Below are positions 51,344 through 60,143 of a stretch of DNA of 60,967 nucleotides, piece by piece. The stretch lies in contig NZ_MVHU01000027.1 in the NCBI RefSeq assembly GCF_002086285.1, forward strand, positions 1 to 60,967, read 5' to 3'. The notes below the pieces were generated by a model. That model was given only the letters and a program-made list of their open reading frames with translations, did no database searches and had not been told where the DNA came from. The stretch comes from Mycolicibacter kumamotonensis. Lineage in GTDB: Bacteria > Actinomycetota > Actinomycetes > Mycobacteriales > Mycobacteriaceae. The translations under genes and the position numbers were made by a program. Position 1 is the stretch's first letter. Each line of letters begins with the position of its first letter.

Positions 51344-51898
51344 TCAGGATCTTCCCTCCCGGGGCGATCCCACAATGCAGCGTGTCGAAGTCGCCTTCTG
51401 CATGGAACTAGTGAAGTGCGCCAGCGTGACGACGACGAATAACCCAGACGCGGACGCGACTAGCTGACCGGTAGTCTCCTCGCGCAATTCTGTCCGGACT
51501 TCGAGTTTCCGGCCGGTCTTGGACACCAGCTCCGCGCTGACCTCGTAGGGGACCCCCAGCAACACCGGCGCGTAGAACTCGGTATCGAACTTGCGGGTGA
51601 CGGCCATCTCACCGACGACGTAGAGCAACATGCCCACCATGTCGTCGAGTACGGTCATGACTGCGCCGCCATGTGCGATACCGGGTGCGCCGCGATGTCT
51701 GCCGTCGAAGATATGCCTGGCACTCACCCCGTCGCCATGCCGACGCGCTCGCAGGCGATGACCGTGCGGATTGTCTGTGCCGCAACCAAGGCACCACGGG
51801 TGGTGCGCATCGAGGTAGTCGCCGTCGGCGGCGACAGCACGATTCTGAAAGGTCTGCCACCATGCGATGGCCGAATCTTCTTCCGCTTGCTCTTCGAT
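51344..51898 (-). CDS. Hotdog-fold thioesterase (PaaI family) with no standard start codon
   Basis: The protein text is continuous over about 184 residues: EEQAEEDSAIAWWQTFQNRA, then HPWCLGCGTDNPHGHRLRAR, HIFDGRHRGAPGIAHGGAVM and TVLDDMVGMLL. These are hotdog thioesterase motifs with the GIAHGG active-site turn. Yet the frame has no ATG, GTG or TTG before GTG 51727, which would remove the conserved CxxCG region. AGGAGG lies 8 nt before an ATC at 51896-51898, where a start would be expected, so either ATC is used or the start codon has mutated. Confidence 0.7.
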   Translation of the reverse strand: MEEQAEEDSAIAWWQTFQNRAVAADGDYLDAHHPWCLGCGTDNPHGHRLRARRHGDGVSARHIFDGRHRGAPGIAHGGAVMTVLDDMVGMLLYVVGEMAVTRKFDTEFYAPVLLGVPYEVSAELVSKTGRKLEVRTELREETTGQLVASASGLFVVVTLAHFTSSMQKATSTRCIVGSPREGRS

Positions 51899-52149
51899 GA
51901 CGAAACCCTCCTAAATAGACCCTCGTAGCGCGTGGTTCACCCCGCGACTGAAGAATTGCGCCGGCGTCAGCGCTGATCGCCGGTAGATATGTATGTAGGA
52001 CTCGTTAGCCCGCCGAGATCATCGCTGCGGCACACCTTCCGATTAGGACACTGTCGGCTATCTGGTCCTGCCCGTAATCCCTTGGACTGCAGTGTATTCA
52101 TAGCCGGCCAGATCGCGTCACAATGAACTGGCACACAGTCCGCAGCGCC
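51899..52149. other. Intergenic stretch with no recognised gene
   Basis: These 251 bp contain the AGGAGG of the thioesterase near 51904-51909 (minus strand). Otherwise I see only short frames in all directions and no clear promoter or hairpin. Confidence 0.35.
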
Positions 52150-52818
52150 TCACAACTCCTGGGAGAAGGCGTCACGCTCGGCTTCGGCGCCAGCCATGAG
52201 CGGGCCGTACCGGTGATGCAACTCTGTAACGATGTCGGTGAAGGGGAGATCGTGGTACCAACCGCGGTCGTTGAGGTACTCCATGTGTTGGCTTCCCCCA
52301 CCGTCGTAGGCATGGAGGAGCGCATCGGTGTGGCCGTCGAAGTCGATCGGAGGTACACCGAATCGCGCGCAGAGCTCGGCATTGAACGCCGGAGTGGCCT
52401 TCACCCAGCGGTTGTTGAGTTGTAATTCGCTATATCCGTGGTAGACGAACACGTCGGTACCTCCCATCCGGGCACGCAATGTGGTGGTCTGCAGATGGTT
52501 GCGCACGTCCGCGAATCCGAGCCGGGCCGGAATGCCCGCCGCACGAGCTGCCGCGGTCAGCAGCACCGCCTTCGGTATGCAATACGCCCTCGACGCTGTC
52601 GCTACATAGCTCGCCCGATAATGCTCGGGATCGTCGTCGGTGCTATAGGGATCGTACCAAATCCTGTCCCGCACAGCGGTGAAGATCAACCTCGCCTTCT
52701 GCACAGGGTCACGAACGTCACCGACCGCGTCCTCGGTGAAGCGCTGTACATCGTCGTGCTGCCAATCGAGGAACCCAGTTGTCTCCAGGAAACTCGATTC
52801 GTTTGAAGTGTCGCTCAC
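52150..52818 (-). CDS. Transglutaminase-like cysteine enzyme
   Basis: The 222-residue protein has a transglutaminase core: Cys80 in SRAYCIPKAVLLTAAARAAG with GIPARLGFADVRNH, and His127 in VYHGYSELQLNNRW. Where the third residue of the triad is usual (WV-x-x-DP), the text is KATPAFN, with Thr142 in place of Asp. This TPAFN form, with ELCARFGVPPIDFDG after it, may define a subfamily. Its ATG overlaps the BtrH-like stop (ATGA), so both are made together. Confidence 0.8.
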   Translation of the reverse strand: MSDTSNESSFLETTGFLDWQHDDVQRFTEDAVGDVRDPVQKARLIFTAVRDRIWYDPYSTDDDPEHYRASYVATASRAYCIPKAVLLTAAARAAGIPARLGFADVRNHLQTTTLRARMGGTDVFVYHGYSELQLNNRWVKATPAFNAELCARFGVPPIDFDGHTDALLHAYDGGGSQHMEYLNDRGWYHDLPFTDIVTELHHRYGPLMAGAEAERDAFSQEL

Positions 52819-53915
52819 AGATAGCCTTTCAGATAAGCCTCGAGGCCGGTATCGACAGTGCCAACGGATCGACTGGCCGTTTCGAGGGCTTCGACGAGGC
52901 GTGTTTCGGAGTCCGGGATCGTCGCGGCGATTTTGGCCGCAGCGAGACTACGACTCCGTAGCGATGTGCCGGCATCGGTGGCTGCGGCCGCAAGCTCAGA
53001 CCACGCTTGGGAAGCGTGTCGGGCCGCGGCCGCCGCTTCGGCTGCGGCGGCGTCCCCGAGGAGATCGGCGATATTCTGGCAACCTTGTGCTTGCAGCATA
53101 CGAAAGAGCCCGCCACCGGTTCCGGCTTTCTCGATGAACGCCCCGAGCCCGAACAATGCCGCGGTCAGGGCGTCGTCATCAAACACCGTTGGCCAATGCC
53201 GTACGTCATCGGCGAACTCCTGCACACCCTTCAAACCGGAAGCCTCGACTTCAGCTGCCTCGATGCGCAGTAGCGGCGCACCTACGGCACCGCCGCGCAT
53301 GAAAGCTGCGCTCGCGGCTAATGCAGTGGCGGCAATCGGCCCAAGGTCGGGCACTCGCTCCGGCCAGTCGACGTGATATGTGGTGTGCCGGGTCGGTGTA
53401 GGGAACCCTACCGAGGACCGCGCCCGGCGCAGGTCGTCATAAGCCACCGTTTGGGTGGTCTCGCGGTCATTATCGACCACATAGGCAACCCCTTGTTCGT
53501 CATCATATCCGGTGATGACGATGTCGTGACGGCTCATGTGCAATCGGACGCGCAGGTAAGGAAGTTCGCCGATGTCAGCCCAGACCATGACGGGTCGGCC
53601 CTTGTCGACTTCGTCGGTAACAAATGACCATCCCACGTCTGCGTCATCGGTCGATCGCACGACGCAGTTTGCACCAACTCGGGAGAGGTAATTTTGTTCC
53701 AGGTCGCTTCCTCGTCCTACCAGGTAGATCTGGGGAAACAACTGCGTAGAGCGGACGTACGAGAAGTCCAAGGCTCCACCGAGGGTGAAGACCAATCCTT
53801 CATTGAGTGCTTCTGTCCCCCATCCTAGTTGGGCCCATTCAGTAAGGTCACGCAGCGCACCGGAACCACAGTGCCCTCCCTTCCTATGGGGATAGGGAAT
53901 TTGAATCCTCGTCAT
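52815..53915 (-). CDS. BtrH-type cysteine acyltransferase/peptidase-like protein (with DUF4872-like part)
   Basis: The 366-residue protein starts with a papain-like BtrH_N domain: Cys16 in GGHCGSGALRDL, His130 in MSRHDIVITGYDD, and Asp148/Asp150 in VVDNDRE. The helical C-terminal half (about 190-366, Ala-rich) resembles the DUF4872 partner region. BtrH moves an acyl group from a carrier protein in butirosin synthesis; no carrier protein or aminoglycoside gene is here. GAGGAGG is 4-5 nt before ATG 53915. It heads a two-gene unit with the transglutaminase-like gene. Confidence 0.75.
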   Translation of the reverse strand: MTRIQIPYPHRKGGHCGSGALRDLTEWAQLGWGTEALNEGLVFTLGGALDFSYVRSTQLFPQIYLVGRGSDLEQNYLSRVGANCVVRSTDDADVGWSFVTDEVDKGRPVMVWADIGELPYLRVRLHMSRHDIVITGYDDEQGVAYVVDNDRETTQTVAYDDLRRARSSVGFPTPTRHTTYHVDWPERVPDLGPIAATALAASAAFMRGGAVGAPLLRIEAAEVEASGLKGVQEFADDVRHWPTVFDDDALTAALFGLGAFIEKAGTGGGLFRMLQAQGCQNIADLLGDAAAAEAAAAARHASQAWSELAAAATDAGTSLRSRSLAAAKIAATIPDSETRLVEALETASRSVGTVDTGLEAYLKGYL

Positions 53916-54179
53916 CGCCGCCTCCTCTCTTATCCAATAGCACTGTGAACTCGTCGAAAGCTACGTTCCATCAGGGCTTCCCCGCTGACAGTAGGAGCCA
54001 GAACTGGTGACCGGTCCGATCGCAGGCGCGAGCTCGACCGCCTATGCATATGCGGCACATTGCTTTCGATCGCTATTCCCGCATCAAAGCGTCAACGAAG
54101 AGTCTTGACCCGCAGCATCTCCATCGTTGTACTGAGCTCGCTTGGTGCCGTTTTGCGGTTCCCTGCTTGGGCTGCTGCA
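53916..54179. other. Promoter region of the BtrH-like gene
   Basis: These 264 bp hold the ribosome site of the BtrH-like gene at the left end. No terminator for the alcohol dehydrogenase operon is obvious. A small palindrome GCATATGC lies near 54044-54051. Confidence 0.35.
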
Positions 54180-55286
54180 TTAGAAGCGGATGAGTCCTCG
54201 GATGTTGCGGCCTGATCGCATGTCGGCGTAGCCCTCGTTGATCTGATCGAGGGTGTACTCACGGGTGATCAGCTCGTCGAGTTTGAGGTGTCCGGAGTTG
54301 TAGAGTTCGACCAGCCGCGGGATGTCGTGGGCGGCGTTCGACGAGCCGTACAGCGCGCCGCGGATCTGCTTTTCATACAGCGTCAACTCCAGCAGCGAAC
54401 CCGACATCGACGTGTCTTCGGGGTGCCCGATCGCGGTAACGACCACACGGCCGCGTTTACCGACCAAAGACAGCGCCTCGCCGATGTAGGACCCCTCGGC
54501 GACATCGGTGGTCAACACGCAGACGTCGGCGAGCTTGCCGCGGGTGATGTCGCTGATCAGTGACCAAGCCTCATCGATGGAGGCAACGGCATGCGTCGCA
54601 CCGAAACCGGCAGCTTGCTCACGCTTGAACGCCACCGGATCGACAGCCACGATGGTCAACGCGCCCGCGATGCGGGCACCCTGAATCGCATTCATGCCGA
54701 TGCCACCGGCGCCGATCACGACCACGGTATCCCCGGCACGCACCTCACCGGTGCGCACCGCCGACCCGTACCCGGTCGTCACACCACACCCGATCAACGC
54801 CGCCTTGTCCAACGGTGTCCCGTGGTCAACCTTGACCAAGGAGGCCTTCGGCACCACGGTGTATTCCGAGAACGTGCCCAGCAAGCACATCTGGCCGACA
54901 TCCTCGCCGCGAGCATGGAAACGGTAAGTCCCGTCGATCTGGGGTCCCATCATGAGCGCCGCACCCAAGTCGCACATGTTGCCCATCCCCCGCGCGCAGT
55001 AAGAGCAGTGCCCACACGACGGCAAGAACGTCAGGATCACCGAATCGCCCTCGGCCAGGTCCTCGACACCTGCACCCACCTCGACCACGGTGCCGGCACC
55101 TTCATGACCACCGACGACGGGCAGCGGAAACGGCAGATCACCGGTCACCAGGTGCTCATCTGAATGGCACAACCCGCTGGCGGTCAACCGGACCAGCACC
55201 TCATCCGCACCGGGCGGATCCAACTCGACCTCCTCGACCTCCCACTTCTCTCCCAAGCCCCAGAGCACGGCAGCGCGTGTTTTCAT
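54180..55286 (-). CDS. Zinc-dependent, NAD-linked alcohol dehydrogenase (AdhD-like)
   Basis: The 368-residue MDR enzyme has the catalytic zinc site GLCHSDEH and GGHEGAGTV, the structural zinc cysteines in SCGHCSYCARGMGNMC, and NAD-binding VVVIGAGGIGMNAI. It resembles mycobacterial AdhD and NDMA-dependent alcohol dehydrogenases. As the last gene of the CYP153 unit it would oxidise 1-alkanols to aldehydes. It follows the acyl-CoA ligase by 45 nt. Confidence 0.88.
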   Translation of the reverse strand: MKTRAAVLWGLGEKWEVEEVELDPPGADEVLVRLTASGLCHSDEHLVTGDLPFPLPVVGGHEGAGTVVEVGAGVEDLAEGDSVILTFLPSCGHCSYCARGMGNMCDLGAALMMGPQIDGTYRFHARGEDVGQMCLLGTFSEYTVVPKASLVKVDHGTPLDKAALIGCGVTTGYGSAVRTGEVRAGDTVVVIGAGGIGMNAIQGARIAGALTIVAVDPVAFKREQAAGFGATHAVASIDEAWSLISDITRGKLADVCVLTTDVAEGSYIGEALSLVGKRGRVVVTAIGHPEDTSMSGSLLELTLYEKQIRGALYGSSNAAHDIPRLVELYNSGHLKLDELITREYTLDQINEGYADMRSGRNIRGLIRF

Positions 55287-55331
55287 GTGTGTCCTCTCCT
55301 CAACGTCGGTGCTTCCGTAGCAGTGGATGGT

Positions 55332-56948
55332 TCACGCCAGCGTCTCGACGGCGAGCTCACCGTCGGCATGCTGGCGGCGCAGCTTCTTCTTGTCGAACTT
55401 GCCAGTAGACGTCAACGGAACGTCGGCGACGAACGCCCACCGTTCCGGTAGCCACCACTTGGCCACCCGTGCACGCAGGAACTCAGTCAACTCCGCAGCG
55501 GTGGCGGTGCAGTCAGCGGCCAGGACCACCACTGCCAGCGGCCGTTCCTGCCACTTGTCGTCGGGCACTCCAATCACGGTGGCGGTGCGCACCGCAGGGT
55601 GAGCGGCCAACTCGTTCTCCAGCTCCACCGAGGAGATCCATTCGCCCCCGGACTTGATGACGTCCTTGGAACGGTCGGTCAGCGTGATGAACGCATCCGG
55701 GCTGATCGTCCCGACGTCTCCGGTGCGCAACCACCCGTCCGGCGACACCGCCGAAGTGTCATGCTCGTAATACGACCCGGTGATCCACGGGCCGCGGATC
55801 TGAATCTCCCCCACCGACAGTCCGTCCCAAGGTTGTTCTGCACCGCTGTCATCAACGATGCGCGCCTGCACACCGGCCACCACCCGGCCCTGGGTTCCCC
55901 GCAGGTAAAGGGACCTCTCCGGGGTGTCGGTGTTCCGCGGCAGAGCGACCGCAGCCAGCGGGGAGGTCTCAGTCATCCCCCAGGCCTGCACGATTCGGAT
56001 GCCCAGTTCGTCATAGGCAGTCATCAACGACCTCGGAACCGCCGAACCACCGCACGCCACCAACTTCAGCGAACTCACGTCGTGGCCGGGATTGTCGCGC
56101 AGGTAGTGCAAGACATCGGTCCAGATCGTCGGCACAGCGCCCGCCATCGTCGGCCGGGCCGCCTCGATCATCTCCACCAAAGGCGCCGCCTGCAGGAAAC
56201 GGTCAGGCAGCAGCAGCTGCGCCCCCGCCATCATCGCCGCATACGGCAACCCCCAGGCATTAGCGTGGAACATCGGAACGATCGCCAACACCGTGTCGTC
56301 ATGACCGACGCCCAACGCATTCGAGGTGCACGCCGCCTGAGAGTGCAACCACGTCGAACGATGACTGTAGACAACACCCTTCGGGTGCCCGGTAGTACCG
56401 CTCGTGTAGCACATCGCTGCGGCCGACCGCTCGTCGACATCGGGCCAGTCGAACGTGCTCGACTGCGCGCCCACCACATCGTCGTAACGAAGGACGTCCT
56501 TTCCGCACCCCTGCACTGCGGCAAGGTCACCCGTGCCGGTCACCAACACCGTGCGGACCGAGGTCATCGACGGCAACGCCCCCGCCAACAGGTTCAGCAC
56601 CGTACCGTCGACGATGATCACCCGATCCTCGGCATGATTGGCGATCCACGTCAGCTGTTCCGGCGGCAGCCGCAGATTCAACGTATGTAGCACCGCACCC
56701 ATCGACGGCACCGCCGCGTAAGCATCCAGATGCTCCTGGTTGCTCCACTGCAGCGTCGCGACACGCTCATCTCCACAAATGCCGATCTCGCGCAACGCAT
56801 TCGCCAACCGCGCCGCACGCTGCCCCAACTCATGATACGACACCCCAGAGATCTGTCCGGGTCCGCGTGCGGTCAACACCTCGCGATCGCCATGGACTGC
56901 CGCAGCATGGGCCACGATCGCGGGCACCGTCAACGCAACGTCCTGCAT
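55332..56948 (-). CDS. Medium/long-chain fatty acid-CoA ligase (AlkK/FadD type)
   Basis: The 538-residue enzyme has YTSGTTGHPKGVVYSHRS (phosphate loop), PMFHANAWGLPY, WGMTETSPLAAV, GWLRTGDVG and the C-terminal Lys in TSTGKFDKKKL. It activates fatty acids to acyl-CoA for beta-oxidation. ATG 56948 has GAGGAG 4 nt upstream; ATG 56960 and 56978 are alternatives. It lies between the SCP2 and alcohol dehydrogenase genes. Confidence 0.88.
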   Translation of the reverse strand: MQDVALTVPAIVAHAAAVHGDREVLTARGPGQISGVSYHELGQRAARLANALREIGICGDERVATLQWSNQEHLDAYAAVPSMGAVLHTLNLRLPPEQLTWIANHAEDRVIIVDGTVLNLLAGALPSMTSVRTVLVTGTGDLAAVQGCGKDVLRYDDVVGAQSSTFDWPDVDERSAAAMCYTSGTTGHPKGVVYSHRSTWLHSQAACTSNALGVGHDDTVLAIVPMFHANAWGLPYAAMMAGAQLLLPDRFLQAAPLVEMIEAARPTMAGAVPTIWTDVLHYLRDNPGHDVSSLKLVACGGSAVPRSLMTAYDELGIRIVQAWGMTETSPLAAVALPRNTDTPERSLYLRGTQGRVVAGVQARIVDDSGAEQPWDGLSVGEIQIRGPWITGSYYEHDTSAVSPDGWLRTGDVGTISPDAFITLTDRSKDVIKSGGEWISSVELENELAAHPAVRTATVIGVPDDKWQERPLAVVVLAADCTATAAELTEFLRARVAKWWLPERWAFVADVPLTSTGKFDKKKLRRQHADGELAVETLA

Positions 56949-56996
56949 CGTGCTCCTCATCGAGAGCCCGCCCGACAACCCTTGATGAGGCGACGG

Positions 56997-57413
56997 TCAC
57001 GCATCGATGAGGTCCTGCCGATCCTGACTCTGCAGCATCAACCGGTACTCCGGGAACAGATTCTTGGCCTGCGGGATCATTTTGATCAACTTCGCCGCCG
57101 GACCCTTCGCGCGCACCGTCCCCTTGGCCATCGCCATCGTCAGGTTCACCTTCCCCAACCAGAACTTGTTCCCGGTGTCCGCCGACATGAACAGCTCGAC
57201 ATTGGGCACCGCGGTACTGCCCGCTCCCGTCTGCACCACCTTGTTCGGCATGTCCACCGTCACCACTGCGTCCGGATCGGTGTAATGCACCCGCAACACC
57301 ACACCCGAATTCACGAGCTTATCCGCCAGCCCCTCCTTCTCCAGGCCCCGCCGAAAGATTCCAGCCAGAAAGGTATAGACCTCGTCCTCATCCTTGAACA
57401 CCGCCATCATCAA
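56997..57413 (-). CDS. SCP2 sterol-carrier-domain protein
   Basis: The 138-residue protein has the SCP2 fold features VVTVDMPNKVVQTGAG, VELFMSADTGNKFWLGKVNL and GTVRAKGPAAKLIKMIPQAK. Such proteins bind fatty acyl chains or sterols and may pass alkanes or alkanols between enzymes. The start has three Met codons in a row; any could be used. It is part of the CYP153 unit. Confidence 0.82.
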   Translation of the reverse strand: MMMAVFKDEDEVYTFLAGIFRRGLEKEGLADKLVNSGVVLRVHYTDPDAVVTVDMPNKVVQTGAGSTAVPNVELFMSADTGNKFWLGKVNLTMAMAKGTVRAKGPAAKLIKMIPQAKNLFPEYRLMLQSQDRQDLIDA

Positions 57414-57530
57414 CCTCCACCAAACTCGTTGTCACAAATGAACATTCGTGATCATCGTCACAGACGTTCCTTTCCGAAATGCAGCCCGAACTCGCTGTCG
57501 TCGTACCCATCACCCCAAGGACCCGTCACC

Positions 57531-58733
57531 TCAGGCGGAGCCGGCGAGCACCAGTTCGGACCGGCCGATGGGGAGTTGCTGCGTGATGATCCGCTTGCTG
57601 ACCATGAAGTCGCGGGGACGGTTGATGCAGTCGGCGGCAATGAGCTCGCCGGCACGGAGGTAGAAGCAGGTGAAGTCGCGGTCCCTGGTCGGGTCGCCGC
57701 TGAGGATGACTTCGTCGTACCCGGTGTTGAGACCGGCGATCTGGAGCTTGAGGTCGTATTGATCTGACCAGAACCATGGAAGCGCTGATATCTTCTTGGA
57801 CTTCCCGCAGACGGTCGCCGCGGCGACTTTGGCCTGCTCGGCCGCGCTGGGCACGGACTCCAGGCGTATGCGACGGCCGTAACGGGCCATGTCGTGGCTG
57901 GCGCAGTCCCCGGCGGCCACGATGGCGGGGTCGCTGGTCCGGGCCTGGTCGTCGATCACGACGCCGTTGTCGACGACCAAGCCCGCGGCCGCGGCGAGCT
58001 CGGTGTTGGGCTCAACGCCGATGCCGACAATGACGAGGTCGGCAGGAATCGATTCGCCACCGGCCAGGATTACTTCGCGGATCCTGCCGTCGCCAGACAA
58101 TGCCTTGACCAGCGCGCCCGTCCGGATGTTGACGCCCTCCTCGCGGTGGATCCGGTCGAAGAACGCCGATACCTCGGGCGCGGTGACCCGTTCGAGGACG
58201 CGCTCGGTCGCCTCAATCACGGTGACCTCCAGACCCAGTGCACGCAACGAGGCGGCCGTCTCCAGTCCGATGTAGCCGCCGCCGACGATCACAGCCCGAC
58301 TCCCGGGGCTGGTGGCCTCGCGGATCATCTCGACGTCCGCGGCGGTGCGTAGGTAGAAGACTCCGGCCAGGTCGGCTCCCGGGGTAGGGAGCCGACGAGG
58401 GCGGGCGCCAGTGCACAGCGCGAGCTTGTCGTAGGGCAATGCGTCGCCGGTGTTCAGCGAGAGCTGACCCGCCGAGCGGTCGATCGCCTCCACCGTCGCA
58501 TCCAGGAGTTGGATTCGCTGCTTGGTGTAGAACTCGGCGTTGCGGATCGCGAGCTCGTCGACTGTGCACTTCCCGGCCAGATATGCCTTCGACAGCGGAG
58601 GGCGTTGGTAGGGCAGCGCCGCCTCGTCGCCGATGAGGACGATCTCACCGGTCCACCCTTCCTGGCGCAGACTGGCCGCGAGTTGGGCCCCGGCATGGCT
58701 GGCCCCGACGATGAGCGTCCGCTCCAACGTCAT
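57531..58733 (-). CDS. FAD-dependent ferredoxin reductase of the CYP153 system
   Basis: The 400-residue flavoprotein has TLIVGASHAGAQLAASLRQE (FAD), PYQRPPLSK, VIVGGGYIGLETAASL (NAD), GIGVEPNTEL and AAGDCASHDM. It passes electrons from NAD(P)H to the [2Fe-2S] ferredoxin. Its ATG overlaps the CYP153 stop (ATGA). Family length is normal. Confidence 0.92.
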   Translation of the reverse strand: MTLERTLIVGASHAGAQLAASLRQEGWTGEIVLIGDEAALPYQRPPLSKAYLAGKCTVDELAIRNAEFYTKQRIQLLDATVEAIDRSAGQLSLNTGDALPYDKLALCTGARPRRLPTPGADLAGVFYLRTAADVEMIREATSPGSRAVIVGGGYIGLETAASLRALGLEVTVIEATERVLERVTAPEVSAFFDRIHREEGVNIRTGALVKALSGDGRIREVILAGGESIPADLVIVGIGVEPNTELAAAAGLVVDNGVVIDDQARTSDPAIVAAGDCASHDMARYGRRIRLESVPSAAEQAKVAAATVCGKSKKISALPWFWSDQYDLKLQIAGLNTGYDEVILSGDPTRDRDFTCFYLRAGELIAADCINRPRDFMVSKRIITQQLPIGRSELVLAGSA

Positions 58734-60118
58734 GTGGCGGATTTCGGGGTGAGTCGGACCATCATCTTGCTGATACCCCTCACGAAGTTGGACTGCACGT
58801 ACTCGGGTTCGCCGACGACCTCGATGTTGTCGAAGCGCGGAAGCAGCTCCTCCCAGAGAATCCGCAGCTGCATCTCGGCCAGCCGGTTGCCCATACAGCG
58901 GTGGATGCCAAAGCCGAAGGAGATGTGGTTGCGGGCGTTGGCCCGGTCGATGATCAAGTCGTCGGGTCGATCGAACACGCGCTCGTCGCGGTTGCCCGAC
59001 GCGTACCACATCACGACCTTGTCGCCCTTGCGAATGAACTGCCCGTTCAGCATAGTGTCCGCCTTGGCGATCCGGCGCATATAGGCCAACGGTGTCTGCC
59101 ACCGGATGACCTCCGAGACCATGTTGGGGATCAGGTCGGGGTTTGCCTTCAGCTTCTCGAACTGATCTGGGTACCGGTTCAACGCGAGAACACCGCCGCT
59201 CATCGAGTTCCGGGTGGTGTCGTTGCCTCCGACGATCAGCAGCACAAGGTTGCCCAAGAACTCCATCGGTCGTTTGATCAGATCCTTGGTGCTCTCGTTG
59301 CTCTGCAGCATGGTGATCAGATCGAAGCCGGGTTCCTCTCCGGCAGCTGTCCGGGCCGCCTTGTCGTGCCAGTGCTCGCTGAGACCTCGCGCCATGTCGC
59401 GCATGCCTGCGAACGTCTCGTCAAGGTCCGAGGGACCGCCATTGGCTTGCTCCATCGAGGTTGCCAGATCTGACCACTCGACGAGTTTGCGACGCTGCTC
59501 GTACGGGAAGTCCAGGAGGGTTGCAAGCATCCGCGCGGTCAACTCGATCGAGACATTCTGCACCCAGTCGAACGGCCGATCCACGGGCAGGTTGTCCAGC
59601 ACCTCCTGCACGCGTGATCGAATCAGACCCTCCATCTCACGCAGGTTCTTGGGCGCGACCACCCCTTGGACAGCGGCCCGCTGCCTGTCGTGGCGTGGCG
59701 GATCCATCGCGATGAACATCGCGACATCAAGGAAACGAGGCGGGGCCCCGATGATGATGAAGGGCTCGGAGGAGAAGACCTCATGGTTCTTCTCGACGGC
59801 CACGATGTCGGCATGCCGCATGACGGACCAGAACGGACCGAACGGACTGTTGGGCTGATAGTGGACCGGAGCTTCGTTGCGCAGGCGCTCGTAGTATGAC
59901 TGCCAGCGCCCCTGACGATAGAGGAAAGGGTTGCTGAGGTCGATGTCGGCGAGTTCGACGTCCTCGACCGGTGGGATGGGGCTCTCGGCGAAGAGCCTTT
60001 TCCCGTTCGTTCCGGTCACCAAACGCCGGGTCTTGTCATACAGGTGTGCGCCTTGAATCTGCAGGTCCATCGGGATGGTCGCCTGCACTTTCTCGGTGAT
60101 TGCTTCAGAAACCTTCAT
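58730..60118 (-). CDS. Cytochrome P450, CYP153-type alkane hydroxylase
   Basis: The 462-residue P450 has the I-helix VGGNDTTRNSM (about 297-306), ExxR at Glu336-Arg339, and the heme loop FGFGIHRCMGNRLAE with Cys408. The sequences FIAMDPPRHDRQRAAVQGVV and AYMRRIAKADT are typical of CYP153, which hydroxylates the terminal carbon of medium-chain alkanes or fatty acids. It is followed by its reductase and preceded by its ferredoxin, making a complete class I system. Confidence 0.9.
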   Translation of the reverse strand: MKVSEAITEKVQATIPMDLQIQGAHLYDKTRRLVTGTNGKRLFAESPIPPVEDVELADIDLSNPFLYRQGRWQSYYERLRNEAPVHYQPNSPFGPFWSVMRHADIVAVEKNHEVFSSEPFIIIGAPPRFLDVAMFIAMDPPRHDRQRAAVQGVVAPKNLREMEGLIRSRVQEVLDNLPVDRPFDWVQNVSIELTARMLATLLDFPYEQRRKLVEWSDLATSMEQANGGPSDLDETFAGMRDMARGLSEHWHDKAARTAAGEEPGFDLITMLQSNESTKDLIKRPMEFLGNLVLLIVGGNDTTRNSMSGGVLALNRYPDQFEKLKANPDLIPNMVSEVIRWQTPLAYMRRIAKADTMLNGQFIRKGDKVVMWYASGNRDERVFDRPDDLIIDRANARNHISFGFGIHRCMGNRLAEMQLRILWEELLPRFDNIEVVGEPEYVQSNFVRGISKMMVRLTPKSAT

Positions 60119-60143
60119 TACGTCTTATCCGTCTCTCTCGTCG

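Noticed and set aside
51202..51411. Small rightward frame of 69 codons between the F420 enzyme and thioesterase genes
   Set aside because: No ribosome site and no recognisable protein character; it overlaps the thioesterase 3' end.
54044..54051. GCATATGC palindrome upstream of the BtrH-like gene
   Set aside because: Eight bp is short enough to occur by chance and it has no partner repeat.
58734..59102. Longer ferredoxin reductase with an extra N-terminal region overlapping CYP153
   Set aside because: The FAD motif TLIVGASHAG is at the normal N-terminus from ATG 58733, which overlaps the P450 stop by ATGA; the upstream text is a P450 shadow.
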